A stretch of DNA of 5,425 bases. It comes from Polaromonas sp. Lineage in GTDB: Bacteria > Pseudomonadota > Gammaproteobacteria > Burkholderiales > Burkholderiaceae_C. Shown here piece by piece: positions 4,980 through 5,425 of this stretch (its first letter is position 1; each line of letters begins with the position of its first letter). The notes beneath the pieces are model-generated. The model did not search any database and had not been told where the DNA came from. It saw nothing but the letters and a program-made list of their open reading frames with translations. Both the position numbers and the translations under genes were made by a program. The stretch is taken from assembly GCA_025362825.1 (NCBI GenBank), contig JANYFF010000416.1:1-5425 (forward strand), written 5' to 3'.

Positions 4980-5425
4980 GGTGCTGACATCTGGACGGGC
5001 AAGGTTTTACGTGTCAAAAACTCGTTCCAGTATACGGTTTCGAACCGCCACCGGGGCGCTGCATCGCCAACGGTTTCGACAAGGTGGGACACGAATTGTT
5101 CCCTGGGAATTTCGTCGGCGCCGAGTGATGCAAGGTGACCAGTGTTTTGCTGGCAATCAATCATGTCGATCTGGTGCGCTTCGCAGAAAGCAACCAGCGC
5201 AGCCAGCGCGATTTTGGATGCGTCGGTCTGATGCGCAAACATTGATTCGCCAAAAACCATGCGGCCAAGGTTGACGAAGTAAAGGCCTCCGGCAAGTTCT
5301 CCATCGATCCAGGTTTCGACGCTGTGAGCGTAGCCAGCCACGTGCAGCGCGCAGTAAGCCTCCACCATGTCCGGCAGAATCCATGTCCCCGGCTGGCCTT
5401 CGCGCGGCTTGCTGGCGCAAGCGTT
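4976..5425 (-). CDS. aat: Leucyl/phenylalanyl-tRNA--protein transferase (Aat), N-terminal part outside the window
   Basis: Adds Leu or Phe from aminoacyl-tRNA to N-terminal Lys or Arg of proteins, making N-degrons for ClpS/ClpAP; a cytoplasmic GNAT-fold enzyme. The 149 C-terminal residues are present, and the frame is open to the window edge, so the ATG at 5368 is internal; roughly 90-100 N-terminal residues are missing. Family motifs in order are GTWILPDMVEAYCALH, GYAHSVETWIDGELAGGLY, FGESMF, DASKIAL, a DMIDCQ segment and HLASLGADEIPREQF. All look intact, including GESMF and the DCQ core near the substrate pocket. It overlaps bpt by GTGA, so the two form one N-degron operon. Confidence 0.95.
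   Translation of the reverse strand, partial: NACASKPREGQPGTWILPDMVEAYCALHVAGYAHSVETWIDGELAGGLYFVNLGRMVFGESMFAHQTDASKIALAALVAFCEAHQIDMIDCQQNTGHLASLGADEIPREQFVSHLVETVGDAAPRWRFETVYWNEFLTRKTLPVQMSAP

Noticed and set aside
5157..5420. An 87-codon - strand frame within aat
   Set aside because: It is an alternative frame of the same DNA as aat, whose product carries the conserved motifs; this one has a low-complexity Arg/Ala-rich product typical of out-of-frame reading.

Overview
The window is ordinary-looking chromosomal DNA, most likely from a betaproteobacterium. It fits best in or near the Alcaligenaceae (Bordetella/Advenella/Pusillimonas-like), judged from the style of the LeuA, PbpG, IclR-family, Bpt and Aat proteins and a mid-50s GC content estimated by eye. 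That placement is inference; no database search was run. There is no sign of phage, insertion sequences, CRISPR, tRNA or rRNA.

Left part (1-2049, + strand): the 3' end of a type-2 (yeast/actinobacterial-like) 2-isopropylmalate synthase gene overlaps by 16 bases the start of a complete, ordinary bacterial leuA. Both would catalyse the first committed step of leucine synthesis. An AT-rich gap of 200 bases (2050-2249) follows. It holds a strong intrinsic terminator (2156-2193) and, upstream of it, a promoter-like pair that could yield a short RNA of about 105 nt.

Middle (2250-3361, + strand): pbpG, a secreted D-alanyl-D-alanine endopeptidase (PBP7 type) with an intact serine active site and an unusually basic N-terminal linker, closed by a GC-rich terminator at 3340-3361.

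Right part (3361-5425, - strand, convergent with pbpG): aat (its N-terminal part is cut off by the window edge), then bpt overlapping it by GTGA, then an IclR-family regulator gene. Aat and Bpt are the two leucyl-transferases of the bacterial N-degron pathway: they add leucine to protein N-termini so that ClpS/ClpAP can recognise them. The regulator has two plausible starts: one just after the bpt stop with its own GAGG, and one 90 bases further in with a better ribosome site that lies inside a perfect inverted repeat. The stretch between the two starts carries operator-like sequences.

I found no clear undescribed system. The items most worth a second look are the tandem of two non-homologous-type LeuA genes, the two-start arrangement of the IclR regulator, and the possible small RNA between leuA and pbpG.
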